Assembly: GCA_019136135.1 (NCBI GenBank)
Contig: JAGVUR010000108.1
Span: 1 to 33,036 of the forward strand
Reading direction: 5' to 3'
DNA: 33,036 nt
DNA from: Verrucomicrobiota bacterium
GTDB taxonomy: Bacteria; Verrucomicrobiota; Lentisphaeria; Oligosphaerales; Oligosphaeraceae
Numbering within the stretch: the first letter of the stretch is position 1; every line of letters begins with the position of its first letter. Shown piece by piece: positions 8,775 to 16,514 of this stretch. Under the pieces are notes generated by a model. That model searched no databases. It saw nothing but the letters and a program-made list of their open reading frames with translations, and was not told the DNA's origin. Made by a program: the position numbers and the translations under genes.

Positions 8775-9053
8775 CTTATATTCATTCCGATCCTTTTACT
8801 TGTAGCTATTATTTTAGATAAAATTTTTGAATGCGGCACTTGTGCATATATACCATTTTCACTTTATACCATTTTATATTTCATTGTTATTTGTGTTGCG
8901 TTTGTCTATTTGGCTTTATGGTCTCCAGCATGTCCGCAATGCAAAAAGAGAATGAAACGCATGAGGATTCATAAGGGGGTTGTGGATTCCGGTGTCCCCT
9001 ACGATCCGGACTATCAACAAAAAAAACAAGAAAATTCTTCAAAAGTGGCTTGA
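8754..9053 (+). CDS. small membrane protein, start replaced or uncertain
   Basis: Up to 99 residues: two hydrophobic segments (about 7-22 and 34-56) followed by CPQCKKRMKRM and a charged tail. The frame has no ATG before the membrane part; the only starts are TTG-type codons inside the repeat half copy. The segment from about 8775 is clearly more AT-rich than the mrp operon. It is best read as a gene whose 5' end was lost when the repeat arrived, or a gene of foreign origin. No family recognised. Confidence 0.4.
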   Translation: MSCFSPVLIFIPILLLVAIILDKIFECGTCAYIPFSLYTILYFIVICVAFVYLALWSPACPQCKKRMKRMRIHKGVVDSGVPYDPDYQQKKQENSSKVA

Positions 9054-9222
9054 CTTTGACACATTATCTAAAGTCTGGGGTTAAGCGGTGCAATGCATTA
9101 TGTAAATCCTTCCGACAAATCCGAACTATCGTCCGTGTCTGGCCCGTGTCCCACCCCGCGTGGATTGCGGACGGCCGGTTCGCGCCAAAGACTTTGCGCC
9201 GTAAGCGCCTGACCATGCTTAA

Positions 9223-9242
9223 CCCCGGGCTTCAGCCCGGGG
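9223..9242. repeat. palindrome CCCCGGGCT-TCA-GCCCGGGG
   Basis: Near-perfect inverted repeat. Related palindromes based on CCCCAGACT-GA-AGTCTGGGG occur in the repeats at about 23332 and 25456, also next to GCTTAA/GCTAAGCAT sequences. Confidence 0.75.
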
Positions 9243-9263
9243 ATAGGATGCCCCCATGCCGGG

Positions 9264-9297
9264 GCGCCTTGTAAAGGCGCTACAGAAGACTGACGCA
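9264..9297 (-). repeat. GCGCCTT-GTA-AAGGCGC palindrome with conserved flank
   Basis: A perfect 7 bp inverted repeat. Its flank CTACAGAAGACTGACG is shared, in reverse orientation, with 20494-20523. Diverged forms (GTGCCTTTGCAAGGCAC) open the repeats at 23292 and 25418. Confidence 0.75.
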
Positions 9298-9484
9298 CTT
9301 CAATTCACCAGCACGGTGAAATGAATAAAATTTATAACTATTTGATAATAAGCCAATTAGGAATAAAACCCAGCTTCAACTGCTTTTTTTAGGATGAATC
9401 AATCTATTACGTTTGTCATTCTTGTAAATTATACTTTGATTCCTTTGTTCAAGACTAATGCGATGGGGTTACGATGGAGCACTT

Positions 9485-10123
9485 ATGGAAAAGCGAACCT
9501 TAATCCTTAGTGGCGGACGCAACGCAGTAACTCTCGTTACCGAAGACAACACTCTCGTTGCAATGCGCAGTTCGGTACCAGTTGTACAGGCGCTTATTCT
9601 TGCGATAGGACTTTTGCTGGTTATCGTATCTCCATTCATTGTCTTTTATCTCTTATATGCCCTTGTATTTCCCATTACCGGATCACCCTTGTTTAATATT
9701 ATACTTTGCATAATTGTTCTTATCGGATGTATTCCGGAAGTGATATACTGTCTCCAGGTTCAAGGCATGTTGTTTTCATTTACTGCGCGCATCGATATGC
9801 ATCAACGTTTATGCTTGCTGCGAAACGGAATCATTAACGCCAGGATACCGCTTGCGGAAGAAGAAACCATTTCAATTGTTCCTGTGTTTCCCAAGTTCAG
9901 GTATAGCTATAGAGCTTGGGGCTATGTTGCAAAGCTCAAAAAAGGTCGCCGTATCTGGTATTGGCCTATGATTCCTTCCACCATGATCGGGACAAAATAC
10001 GATGCCTATATGGAAGCGAAAAGCATCAAGCAGTTCATCGAAGAGGGAGTGCCCTCGCTGCATGTTAGCCTGGATCGTTGGGGCAAGGAAGAAATTAAAC
10101 CAGGTGTTGAATACATCCGGTAG
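9485..10123 (+). CDS. two-helix membrane protein of unknown function
   Basis: 212 residues from the ATG at 9485, chosen because GGAG lies 6-9 bases upstream; an in-frame start at 9458 lacks a site. A short N-terminal beta-like region (RTLILSGGRNAVTLVTEDN) precedes two membrane helices at ~33-62 and ~70-92, then a ~120 residue cytosolic-looking domain with many aromatics (FRYSYRAWGYVAKL, RRIWYWPMI). The layout resembles small bacterial PH-like or DUF membrane proteins, but I recognise no signature. Lower GC than the mrp operon. Confidence 0.65.
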   Translation: MEKRTLILSGGRNAVTLVTEDNTLVAMRSSVPVVQALILAIGLLLVIVSPFIVFYLLYALVFPITGSPLFNIILCIIVLIGCIPEVIYCLQVQGMLFSFTARIDMHQRLCLLRNGIINARIPLAEEETISIVPVFPKFRYSYRAWGYVAKLKKGRRIWYWPMIPSTMIGTKYDAYMEAKSIKQFIEEGVPSLHVSLDRWGKEEIKPGVEYIR

Positions 10124-10172
10124 GCTTTTTACAATCAAATGGAGCCATGGAAATTTGCAAGAAATGTAAGAA

Positions 10173-10538
10173 ATGGCTAGCATAAGATCAATTTTAGATT
10201 ATATAAAAAAACAGGTGCAGGACCCAAGAAATGAAACGAGTGGATTCAAAGGCATCTTGAAGAGCAATCGATTCTACTGGTTTCTAGCCATCATTCTTCT
10301 TCCTGTTCCAATGCTTTTGGCTTATTACCTATTTCCAATTGGATGCCTGTGCCTCTATGGAGCAGCCACTCGCAAAGTTTTTGGCATAGGCATGCGCCTT
10401 ATCTGGATTAGACTTTTTATAGGTTTACTTCTGAGGGAAAAAAGAGAAAAAATAGTGATTTATATGATTATGCCATTTATTATTGGACTCGTTATAACAG
10501 TTCTTGGGCAGATTATTTGGTCTCATTTACCGCCATAA
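10173..10538 (+). CDS. small three-helix membrane protein, unknown
   Basis: 121 residues. Basic N-terminus, then hydrophobic segments at ~34-54, ~60-86 and ~93-116, the last two separated by LREKREK, so the loop between them is probably cytosolic. The ATG follows a purine-rich AAGAAATGTAAGAA, a weak ribosome site. It lies 49 bp after the previous membrane protein, so the two may be cotranscribed. No family recognised. Confidence 0.6.
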   Translation: MASIRSILDYIKKQVQDPRNETSGFKGILKSNRFYWFLAIILLPVPMLLAYYLFPIGCLCLYGAATRKVFGIGMRLIWIRLFIGLLLREKREKIVIYMIMPFIIGLVITVLGQIIWSHLPP

Positions 10539-10566
10539 ATTGTTGTCCTGAAAGCACATGTTCATT

Positions 10567-10725
10567 TAGGAGTCGTTCAAAAATTAAGGCAACAGTTCCG
10601 GAATTGTTTTGAGCTGTTTTTCCCCCGTCATGAAAGGAGCATATGCGCATACGCGACTGACAGGACGGGGGAAAGGCAGCCAAAAGAAACCGGAAGTGTA
10701 AACTTTATTTTTGAACGGCTCCTTA
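10567..10725. repeat. complete ~159 bp hairpin element (MITE-like)
   Basis: The two arms are imperfect inverted repeats of ~65 bp. Outer ends are AGGAGTCGTTCAAAAAT and ATTTTTGAACGGCTCCT; inner parts TTCCGG...TTTTTCCCCCGTC and GACGGGGGAAAGG...CCGGAA also pair. The centre holds CATATGCGCATACG. TTA flanks both ends, possibly a target duplication. It has no coding capacity. Partial copies lie at 8711, 13256, 13721 and 14345. Confidence 0.85.
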
Positions 10726-10778
10726 GGTCTCGCCATAGTTTTGATGGGCTTTTTATATTTTTCCGGAGATATGGGGCA

Positions 10779-11240
10779 ATGCTTCCAGAAGAGAATAATC
10801 CTACGCCACTTGCATGGCACGACAACTGGAAAAATCCATCGCCTGCGCAGAAGTTATTCATGGGCACCCCATTCATAGGCCTAGACTGGCGAGCATTCAG
10901 GGCATTCAAGAAAAAGTTGAAACAGCGAGACAAAAGCATCAACAACCTATGGACGGAAGATCAGGAGCTGTGCTCGATCAGAGATGATGTGTCAACGATG
11001 TCGGCAAAAGTATTCGGTTGGCCCAATACCTTGTTCCATCCTGACGATCCATGCGCAATTCTTTTTTGGTCTCCCCGGGCAGACCTAAGGATCGTCGAAA
11101 TGTTTCAGTGGCTCGAAGACAAATACGACGTTTCTTTTAACTGCATTTTAGATCGGCTTGACGAAATGAGTTTTTTCCAGTTGATTGAGTGGATCCAAGT
11201 TGCAATACATGACAATGAAGCCCAAAAAAACTTTACATAG
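10779..11240 (+). CDS. unknown soluble protein, 153 aa
   Basis: No signal peptide or membrane helix. Notable segments are a proline/tryptophan-rich start (PTPLAWHDNWKNPSP), a basic patch (RAFKKKLKQRDK) and a WLEDKYDVSFNCILDRLDEM stretch that looks helical. GGAG lies 12 bases before the ATG, farther than ideal. Codon use and length look like a real gene, and the next gene follows by 29 bp with a good ribosome site, so the two may be an operon. No family recognised. Confidence 0.6.
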   Translation: MLPEENNPTPLAWHDNWKNPSPAQKLFMGTPFIGLDWRAFRAFKKKLKQRDKSINNLWTEDQELCSIRDDVSTMSAKVFGWPNTLFHPDDPCAILFWSPRADLRIVEMFQWLEDKYDVSFNCILDRLDEMSFFQLIEWIQVAIHDNEAQKNFT

Positions 11241-11269
11241 CCCAACCACTTTCAAAGCAGCAGGAGAAC

Positions 11270-12352
11270 ATGATGTTAAACATGCGTAACAATGTATATC
11301 GATCAATAGCCAAATGTAGTTTTCTGGCCATCATGCTATGTTTTCTTTCGGGATGTGCTCACAATAAGGATTATCGCTTCCCGGCAAGCGCCGCATCTCA
11401 AATGAGTAAAAACATCAAGTGCAACGGCTCGATGCTGATGATTCCGATGGCCATGCCAAACCCACAACGCGATCGCACTGTCGCCGTTCTGGAGACTCCC
11501 GTGGAAATTGCCGCACCCTTTGACAACTTGCCGTGCCTGACAGGCTACCAATATGTTATCCATGGGTATTTATGGGCTGTCGGAACCAAGGGGCATCTAT
11601 TTGCCTTCCTGCTGCTAGGCTCGGATGGCAGCCTATATTATATGGATACGCCAGATGCACCCTTTGAGAAGGACGGGGACATTTGGTTCTACAAGGCAAA
11701 TCTATCCAGTGATTGGCGGGACGCATTTGGCAGTTGCCTAAAAGACAGCACATGGAAAAGCGAGGCTGGATTCTGGAAATTTCCCAACACGCCTTCGGGC
11801 TCCTACCGTTGGCGCAACGCCGAAGAGGCCTTGCCAATCCTAAAAAGGTTTTGCAACGATCATCCTATTGCAGTCAACGCGAAGACTGGCAAGTGGGAAC
11901 GCATTGTGCAACCATGCTTTACCCCGAATGTCTATTGCGAACAGAAACTGCACACTATGCCCAAGTTTTCCTCCGAACAAATCCTACTTTTGAACCTAAA
12001 AATCAAGCCGGTAATGTACAATGGAAATTTTTCTTACAACAATAAAATGCTTGAATTCCCCAATGGCAACGTTGCCAAACACATCATGGGCATGAGAGAA
12101 GAATTGGACAAGCTGTGGAAAACAGGAAAGTATCGTATTATCGCCTACGATAGAAGGGCACAAGAGGATCTCAAAGATCCTGAAAGGGGCAATCCCTGGG
12201 CGCCAAGCTTGCGCGAATACGCAACGGACAGAGGCATCCCGCTGGTCATTCTATATGGCGACGACAAAAGCGCGCCCGAGTATCCCGGACTGCCCAAAGG
12301 CATAAGACAATACTGGCAATGCCCGCAATGCGCACAGGCACAAAGGAAATAA
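11270..12352 (+). CDS. putative lipoprotein, 360 aa, unknown function
   Basis: The N-terminus is a type II signal peptide: RNNVYRSIAKC, then a hydrophobic run (FLAIMLCFLSG) ending at lipobox Cys29 (LSGC), so the mature protein should be lipidated and exported. AGGAG stands just before two adjacent ATG codons at 11270 and 11273; the second has better spacing. The remaining ~330 residues have several cysteines (for example CPQCAQ at the end) and a GYLWAVGTKGHLFAFLLLGSDGSLYYMD segment with beta character. No enzyme motif recognised. Confidence 0.7.
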   Translation: MMLNMRNNVYRSIAKCSFLAIMLCFLSGCAHNKDYRFPASAASQMSKNIKCNGSMLMIPMAMPNPQRDRTVAVLETPVEIAAPFDNLPCLTGYQYVIHGYLWAVGTKGHLFAFLLLGSDGSLYYMDTPDAPFEKDGDIWFYKANLSSDWRDAFGSCLKDSTWKSEAGFWKFPNTPSGSYRWRNAEEALPILKRFCNDHPIAVNAKTGKWERIVQPCFTPNVYCEQKLHTMPKFSSEQILLLNLKIKPVMYNGNFSYNNKMLEFPNGNVAKHIMGMREELDKLWKTGKYRIIAYDRRAQEDLKDPERGNPWAPSLREYATDRGIPLVILYGDDKSAPEYPGLPKGIRQYWQCPQCAQAQRK

Positions 12353-12535
12353 GCAGGTTGAATAAAGCCAGGAAAAAGCAGTTCCATATTCCCGTTGGAA
12401 TTGCCGCAGGGAAATAAATGAGATACAAGATCCTGGATATCATTTTCGATGCGCTACAGAATGACGCAACATGGTGAGCCGTCAGCCGGGATACCTGAGA
12501 CGGCTGCCACGCCACAGCTCAAGCGTTCAGCATCG

Positions 12536-13189
12536 TTAGCTTCCCAAGCGCTTGCCAACCTCGAAGGCCTTCCTGCAATCCTCAGGGAATTGCGTGTCGT
12601 GCACGGTCTTTTTATGGACGGGATCGAACATCGGCGCATCGTACTTGGAATAGTCGTCAAACTGGAGCGTGTCGCAGACAAAATGCTGTTCGACCGTTTC
12701 CGCGCCGAAGATCCTTCTAGCGCCCATGGCTAGCGCACCCATATTCTGGGTATAATTCATTTGCTTCATGTGTTCGGGCTTCACGTTCATCGTGTAGAAG
12801 AAAGCGACCGGGAATTGCTTTTTCGCCAGGCTACCTCTTTCCATATCGTAGCGCAACAGCGAGAAAAACAAGCGTTCCGCGAAGCATCGGAAGGTACCGC
12901 TTTCCCCGCCAAAGTAGATTGGCGACCCCAGCAGCAAGCCATCGCAATCCTGGATGCGTTCCAGAACTGGCGACAAATCGTCCTTGATCGCGCATTGCCC
13001 GTAGGATTTCCCAGCTTTCAGCTTGCAGGCAAAGCAACTGCGACAACCGTCAAAGGACAACTTGCCCAGATGCACCATCTCCACATTCGCCCCCACGGAA
13101 GCCGCCCCGTCTAGCGCCGATTTCAATATCTTCGCCGTATTCCCATTCACTCTCGGACTGCCATTGACTGCAATAATATTCTTGCTCAT
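12536..13189 (-). CDS. iron-sulfur flavoprotein, NADPH-dependent FMN reductase-like
   Basis: 217 residues. The flavodoxin-like FMN phosphate loop is GSPRVNGNTAK (10-20); a cysteine group follows at C49, C52, C55 and C66 (GCRSCFACK...GQCAIKDD), the pattern of the ISF subfamily whose compact motif binds a 4Fe-4S cluster; DGLLLGSPIYFGGESG is the second FMN-contact loop. Members pass electrons between ferredoxin or NAD(P)H and flavin; the physiological partner is unknown. GGAGG stands 7 bases before the ATG on the reverse strand. Isolated gene; the next element to its right is repeat-rich. Confidence 0.85.
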   Translation of the reverse strand: MSKNIIAVNGSPRVNGNTAKILKSALDGAASVGANVEMVHLGKLSFDGCRSCFACKLKAGKSYGQCAIKDDLSPVLERIQDCDGLLLGSPIYFGGESGTFRCFAERLFFSLLRYDMERGSLAKKQFPVAFFYTMNVKPEHMKQMNYTQNMGALAMGARRIFGAETVEQHFVCDTLQFDDYSKYDAPMFDPVHKKTVHDTQFPEDCRKAFEVGKRLGS

Positions 13190-13255
13190 CTTATACCTCC
13201 ATTACCACTTGAGCCTATTTAGCCATTTCGAGCATGAACAACTTTCTGAAAATTA

Positions 13256-13280
13256 TGAGTTGTTCAAAAATTACGGCAAT
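13256..13280 (+). repeat. fragment of the hairpin repeat
   Basis: TGAGTTGTTCAAAAATTACG matches the left terminus of the element at 10567-10725 with few changes, then diverges. Confidence 0.6.
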
Positions 13281-13623
13281 AAGGAAACTTGCCGGGACAA
13301 CAGAATTTAGCACATCGACCCCGATGTTGCAATCCATCGTTGAGAATGGAGTCGAGGAAGTCGCTAAGGTCTCCAAGACGCTACTCAAAGAAGCCGTGAA
13401 GCTAGGGAGAGGGAGAACCATTCTTCTGACAGCAAGCTGCTAGCGTTTAGGCATGGGTTCATGTTGTTGGCAAATGAATTGATTTTTCCCTTAGCAACTG
13501 GAAAATTGTGAGTTTTGTTGTACGTTCAAGTGTTTTTTGCAGAAAGTTACCCCAAAAAACTTTAAAAAAAACGCTGAAACGGTTTGAAAACTATCAAAAG
13601 CAGGCTAAGTTTATCCATAGCAC

Positions 13624-13677
13624 ACCCTCGTAAGCCTCTCGATTTCGGTCGATGCTCAACCTTCGAGGGTTTTTTTT
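13624..13677 (+). terminator. intrinsic terminator without an evident gene
   Basis: ACCCTCG pairs with CGAGGGT and is followed by seven further T. The 33 base interior can form a second small hairpin (TCGA...TCGA). No open frame ends close upstream, so a short non-coding transcript from the AT-rich stretch at about 13450-13620 is possible. Confidence 0.6.
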
Positions 13678-13720
13678 ATGCCCTAAGGTGATATAGCATG
13701 GGCATACCAAGAAATTTTAC

Positions 13721-13750
13721 TAAGGAGTCGTTCAAAAATTAAGGCAACAG
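13721..13750 (+). repeat. left terminus of the hairpin repeat
   Basis: TAAGGAGTCGTTCAAAAATT followed by AAGGCAACAG, identical over 28 bases to the left end of the element at 10567. The matching right terminus appears at 14345. Confidence 0.8.
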
Positions 13751-13756
13751 GACACT

Positions 13757-13873
13757 AGCCCCGCAAGGGGCGTGACATACAAGCCCAGGGTAAGCACGCC
13801 GTAGGCGGGCGCCACCCTGGGTTCGAAATCCCCCCCAATAGCCTCAAGCCCTGAAGGGGCGCGACATAGTTAT
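13757..13873. repeat. multi-stem palindromic intergenic element
   Basis: Three stem-loops: GCCCC-GCAA-GGGGC, then AGCCCAGGGT pairing with ACCCTGGGTT around a CGCC-rich loop, then GCCCT-GAA-GGGGC, with GTGACATACAAG and GCGACATAGTTATG as linkers. Sequences of this type (GCCCTGAAGGGGCGACATA) are, from memory, widespread intergenic repeats in Planctomycetota-Verrucomicrobiota-Chlamydiota genomes. Confidence 0.75.
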
Positions 13874-14063
13874 GTTTGATACCAGATGTACCCTTCATCA
13901 TAAAAAAAGCGGTTAAAGCCAGTCTGTCATTCCTAATAGCAGGAAGGCTTCGCTCGTTGCGACAAAAGCCCCGCTATTTCCTCGTTGATTGATGGTTCGT
14001 CTCAGGTACAAGCACCCCGGGTGCCCGTACTTAAATTGTCTTGTTCTGCATCAGGGCAAATTT

Positions 14064-14178
14064 GTCCGACCCCGTCCGACCCCGTCCGACCCCGTCCGAC
14101 CCCGTCCGACCCCGTCCGACCCCGTCCGACCCCGTCCGACCCCGTCCGACCCCGTCCGACCCCGTCCGACCCCGTCCG
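14064..14178 (+). repeat. 10 bp tandem repeat, about 11.5 copies of CCCGTCCGAC
   Basis: Ten exact consecutive units between 14071 and 14170 plus partial units on both sides. The same unit recurs about 2.5 times at 23399-23426 and once at 25527-25536 in homologous surroundings, so copy number varies between loci. Confidence 0.95.
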
Positions 14179-14199
14179 CCGCTCGACCGGCGACATCTT

Positions 14200-14278
14200 C
14201 CGAGTACGAGTACCCAAGGTGCCCATGCCTTGTTTAGCCAATTGACGGGCGTCACGATGTCAACTGCTTTTTTTAGGA
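14200..14278 (+). repeat. boundary block: GAGTACGAGTACCC palindrome to TCAACTGCTTTTTTTAGG
   Basis: A diverged copy of the block that ends the repeats at 23292-23531 and 25418-25642. Another diverged copy of the GTACTT half lies left of the tandem array at 14004-14035 (CACCCCGGGTGCCCGTACTT). Confidence 0.7.
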
Positions 14279-14344
14279 TGACCCATTGAGATTTTTGCCG
14301 TGTTGAATTCTTCGGAACCATTGGTAAATTCTACATGAAAACCA

Positions 14345-14357
14345 CATTTTTGAACGG
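14345..14357 (-). repeat. right terminus of the hairpin repeat
   Basis: CATTTTTGAACGG matches the right end of the element at 10567-10725. With the left terminus at 13721 it brackets the palindromes and the tandem array. Confidence 0.55.
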
Positions 14358-14379
14358 TAGAGACCTCCAAAGGAGTGAC

Positions 14380-14391
14380 ATGCCAAGATGA
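14380..14391 (+). promoter_or_regulatory. three-codon leader ORF (M-P-R-stop) with Shine-Dalgarno, overlapping the next start
   Basis: AAGGAG stands 4 bases before an ATG that encodes Met-Pro-Arg and stops at TGA; the stop overlaps the ATG of the following large gene (ATGA). The ribosome site is well placed for the leader and too far (12 bases) for the gene itself. The same arrangement is found before the paralogue at 17374. Confidence 0.5.
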
Positions 14392-16301
14392 AACATCTAC
14401 TATGCAAAATACTCTTTTGGGACGACCCGGCGCAAGGTGCGTTTTTCGGGCTTACCTTGCTGATTACCGTGCCGTGGTTTTGGCTTCTTTGGATATTTCG
14501 GAACAACGACACAATTCGGCTTCTTTGGGATCCTGACTTTTCTGGCAATCTTTTGTCAAAAAGTTTTGTCGCGATCCCGATTCTCGTCGCACTATTGATC
14601 CTGACCTACGCCGCCTTCCTCTGCGTGCGAATACTGCCACAAGTCTGGCAAAACCCAGAAAACTGGGGCAAACGTTCCTTGATGGCGACTGGAGCGATTC
14701 TTTTAGCAGCCTCTGCTGTGTTCATTTTTTGGGTGATCATCAAGGCATTAAACACCCTAAGACCAGATTTATTGCAAGAGCAAGCTCGTAGTTATACCGG
14801 CATTGCTGAAAGAATAGGCATCCATGGCGATGGCTGGGGATGGTTCGCCTTGGCAGGCATCACGATGTTGGTCATCGCATATTTTTTAATCGGCAAGATC
14901 ATTTCCCGGTCAGCCGGCGTCTCCTGCCGAGATTTGATTGGCAAGAGCGTCATTGCCTTGTGGAGTTTGGTTATCGCCAGCTATGTGTTCTTCGCGGTCA
15001 TGGCTCTCAATGCCACGGCAAAGTATCATGCGGCAGTAGCAGAGCTGTCCGAATACTTTGGACGTCCACTGGCGGCAACAGCCCTGGCGGAAGTGTACTA
15101 CAATGGTCGGGAACCGGATGCCGTATTCTGGAACACCCTGAAAGAAATCGAGGCCAATGTCCCGAAGGTCGATTCCCATGTGGAACATAAATTTGAATCA
15201 GGTGATGATTACGGTTTAGTACTCGGTTATCCAGACGCTATTTTGCCGGAGAGCCTCTACGCAAAATGGAAAACATGGTTTCAAGCCAATGAAAATCTCA
15301 GGAAACTTGCAAGGATGCTTGAGCAGCCGCTGCCGCCAGACGAACGTCCTTATCAAGACGACAAGCTGCCCTCGCAGATGCTTCTACCTGAATCGATGGT
15401 TCTATGCAGGCAATTGGCGCGTTGGGAATTGTGGCGGCTAAGATTTGCCTTGGAGGACGGCGATATTCAGGCTGCCAAGCAGACATTGCAACGCATGGAA
15501 AATATCTGCGCATATCAGCGAAACGACTCCTTCTTGATAGGCAACTTGGTATGGATTGCCATTGAGCACATGCGCTATCAAGCAATATCCAAAGTTATTT
15601 CCAGCAAGGGCATCGAAACAGAGTGGCTGGTCGAGCAGTCAAGAAAGTTCTCGGACTTGGAAGGCATGGTTCCCGAGATACAGCAAATATCCATTTATGG
15701 CGAAGCGTTTTTTGCAATCAAAACGCTGGAATTAAAATCGTCCATGGGCAAAGACGAATTTGGAAGGTCAAACGTAAAGTTGAGCGCATTGCGCTGGATT
15801 CTGCCGCAAGCCTGGTGGAACCTCGCCAGCAATGTCGAAGGGCTGGCTAGAGTTTTTATGATTTTCGACTGGTCTGACTTCCCTGGCGCGGAAAGCGACA
15901 ATCTGTTTGTTCCCATGCTATCATCAGCCTTGAAAACTGCAGGATCCACCAAGTTTCCTTCTCTCATTGCAGAATTGCGCATCCTGCGTGGACTGATTGA
16001 AGCTGAACTAATAAAGCGCAAGGATGGAAATTATCCTGAACGGATGGAAAACCTTCCATTGGATCCGTTTTCGGGACAACCATTGCGATACAAAATGGGA
16101 CCATGCGTTGTCTCTGTGCCTGTTTTCAAAAAGACCGAGCCGAAGTATGAGATAATCATGGAACAGCGCACCATCGAAGCCATCCAGATATGGAGCACAG
16201 GACCGGACGGCATCGACGATGGGGGAATCATGAAATCTCCCGAGTATGGTTCCGATGAAAAGAAAAAGGATGACTTTCGCCTCATTATCAAGCTGGAGTG
16301 A
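14388..16301 (+). CDS. polytopic membrane protein with GspG-like C-terminal segment (paralogue A)
   Basis: 637 residues. Five hydrophobic segments fill the N-terminal third (about 20-40, 58-82, 98-120, 148-168, 186-208). A ~300 residue helical soluble part follows. Residues ~530-615 resemble the C-terminal region of major pseudopilins: a helix (LRGLIEAELIKR), DGNYPERMENL, PLDPFSGQPLRY and IWSTGPDGIDDGG, comparable to the GxYP...DPWG...SxGxDG pattern of GspG. This resemblance is inferred from motifs. A paralogue lies at 17374, and the prepilin gene sits between the two. Start chosen by identity with the paralogue (ATGAAACATCT). No family name known to me; possibly lineage-specific. Confidence 0.8.
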   Translation: MKHLLCKILFWDDPAQGAFFGLTLLITVPWFWLLWIFRNNDTIRLLWDPDFSGNLLSKSFVAIPILVALLILTYAAFLCVRILPQVWQNPENWGKRSLMATGAILLAASAVFIFWVIIKALNTLRPDLLQEQARSYTGIAERIGIHGDGWGWFALAGITMLVIAYFLIGKIISRSAGVSCRDLIGKSVIALWSLVIASYVFFAVMALNATAKYHAAVAELSEYFGRPLAATALAEVYYNGREPDAVFWNTLKEIEANVPKVDSHVEHKFESGDDYGLVLGYPDAILPESLYAKWKTWFQANENLRKLARMLEQPLPPDERPYQDDKLPSQMLLPESMVLCRQLARWELWRLRFALEDGDIQAAKQTLQRMENICAYQRNDSFLIGNLVWIAIEHMRYQAISKVISSKGIETEWLVEQSRKFSDLEGMVPEIQQISIYGEAFFAIKTLELKSSMGKDEFGRSNVKLSALRWILPQAWWNLASNVEGLARVFMIFDWSDFPGAESDNLFVPMLSSALKTAGSTKFPSLIAELRILRGLIEAELIKRKDGNYPERMENLPLDPFSGQPLRYKMGPCVVSVPVFKKTEPKYEIIMEQRTIEAIQIWSTGPDGIDDGGIMKSPEYGSDEKKKDDFRLIIKLE

Positions 16302-16514
16302 AGGCGCATTCCTGAATTATGTGCTTTCTGGCAAGATCCTCGAAAATTATTCGGTTATCCAGCTTGCAATCTGTACAAGAGCAGTTAGTTTATTTATCTG
16401 CTATTTCATAGCATCTTCTGTGGTTGTTTTCCAGGCTTCCATCAAGATGTCAAGTTTATAATCAAACCTAAAAACTGTGTCCAAACTTAAAACAAAACAA
16501 GGAGTCAAGCAATC
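16302..16514. other. 213 bp gap upstream of the prepilin gene
   Basis: AT-rich, no gene. A TATAAT hexamer lies near its end, and AAGGAG precedes the prepilin start codon. Confidence 0.5.
16457..16462 (+). promoter_or_regulatory. candidate -10 box of the prepilin gene
   Basis: A perfect TATAAT in an AT-rich stretch about 50 bp before the start codon. The -35 region (GCTTCC or CTTCCA at 15-16 bp spacing) is poor, so this is a weak prediction. Confidence 0.35.

Larger units (their letters stand above)
9054..9484. other. 431 bp intergenic stretch with palindromes
   Basis: Holds two perfect palindromes (9223-9242 and 9264-9280), a TCAACTGCTTTTTTTAGG box near 9373-9391 that recurs at 14260, 20540, 23514 and 25625, and an AT-rich leader before the next gene. 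No coding frame is convincing. Confidence 0.6.
13190..14379. other. 1.2 kb gene-free stretch rich in repeats
   Basis: In order: a 25 bp fragment of the hairpin repeat (13256-13280), an AT-rich stretch ending in an intrinsic terminator (13624-13677), a 30 bp left end of the hairpin repeat (13721-13750), a palindromic element (13757-13873), a 10-bp tandem repeat (14064-14178), a boundary palindrome (14200-14278) and a right end of the hairpin repeat (14345-14357). Frames across the tandem array encode only its translation and are not genes. Confidence 0.65.

Noticed and set aside
10147..10185. 12-codon ORF MEICKKCKKWLA before the three-helix protein
   Set aside because: Too short to judge; it overlaps the next start region by chance and lacks a ribosome site.
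13234..13443. 69-codon forward frame after the flavoprotein gene
   Set aside because: Begins within AT-rich DNA and a repeat fragment, no ribosome site, no recognisable motif; the opposite strand is equally open.
14064..14178. Possible CRISPR array
   Set aside because: Units are contiguous 10-mers with no spacers and no cas genes nearby.
13985..14321. Several open frames on both strands across the 10 bp tandem repeat
   Set aside because: A 10 bp unit lacking stops keeps all frames open; the peptides are only RPRPTPSDPV-type translations of the repeat with no ribosome sites.
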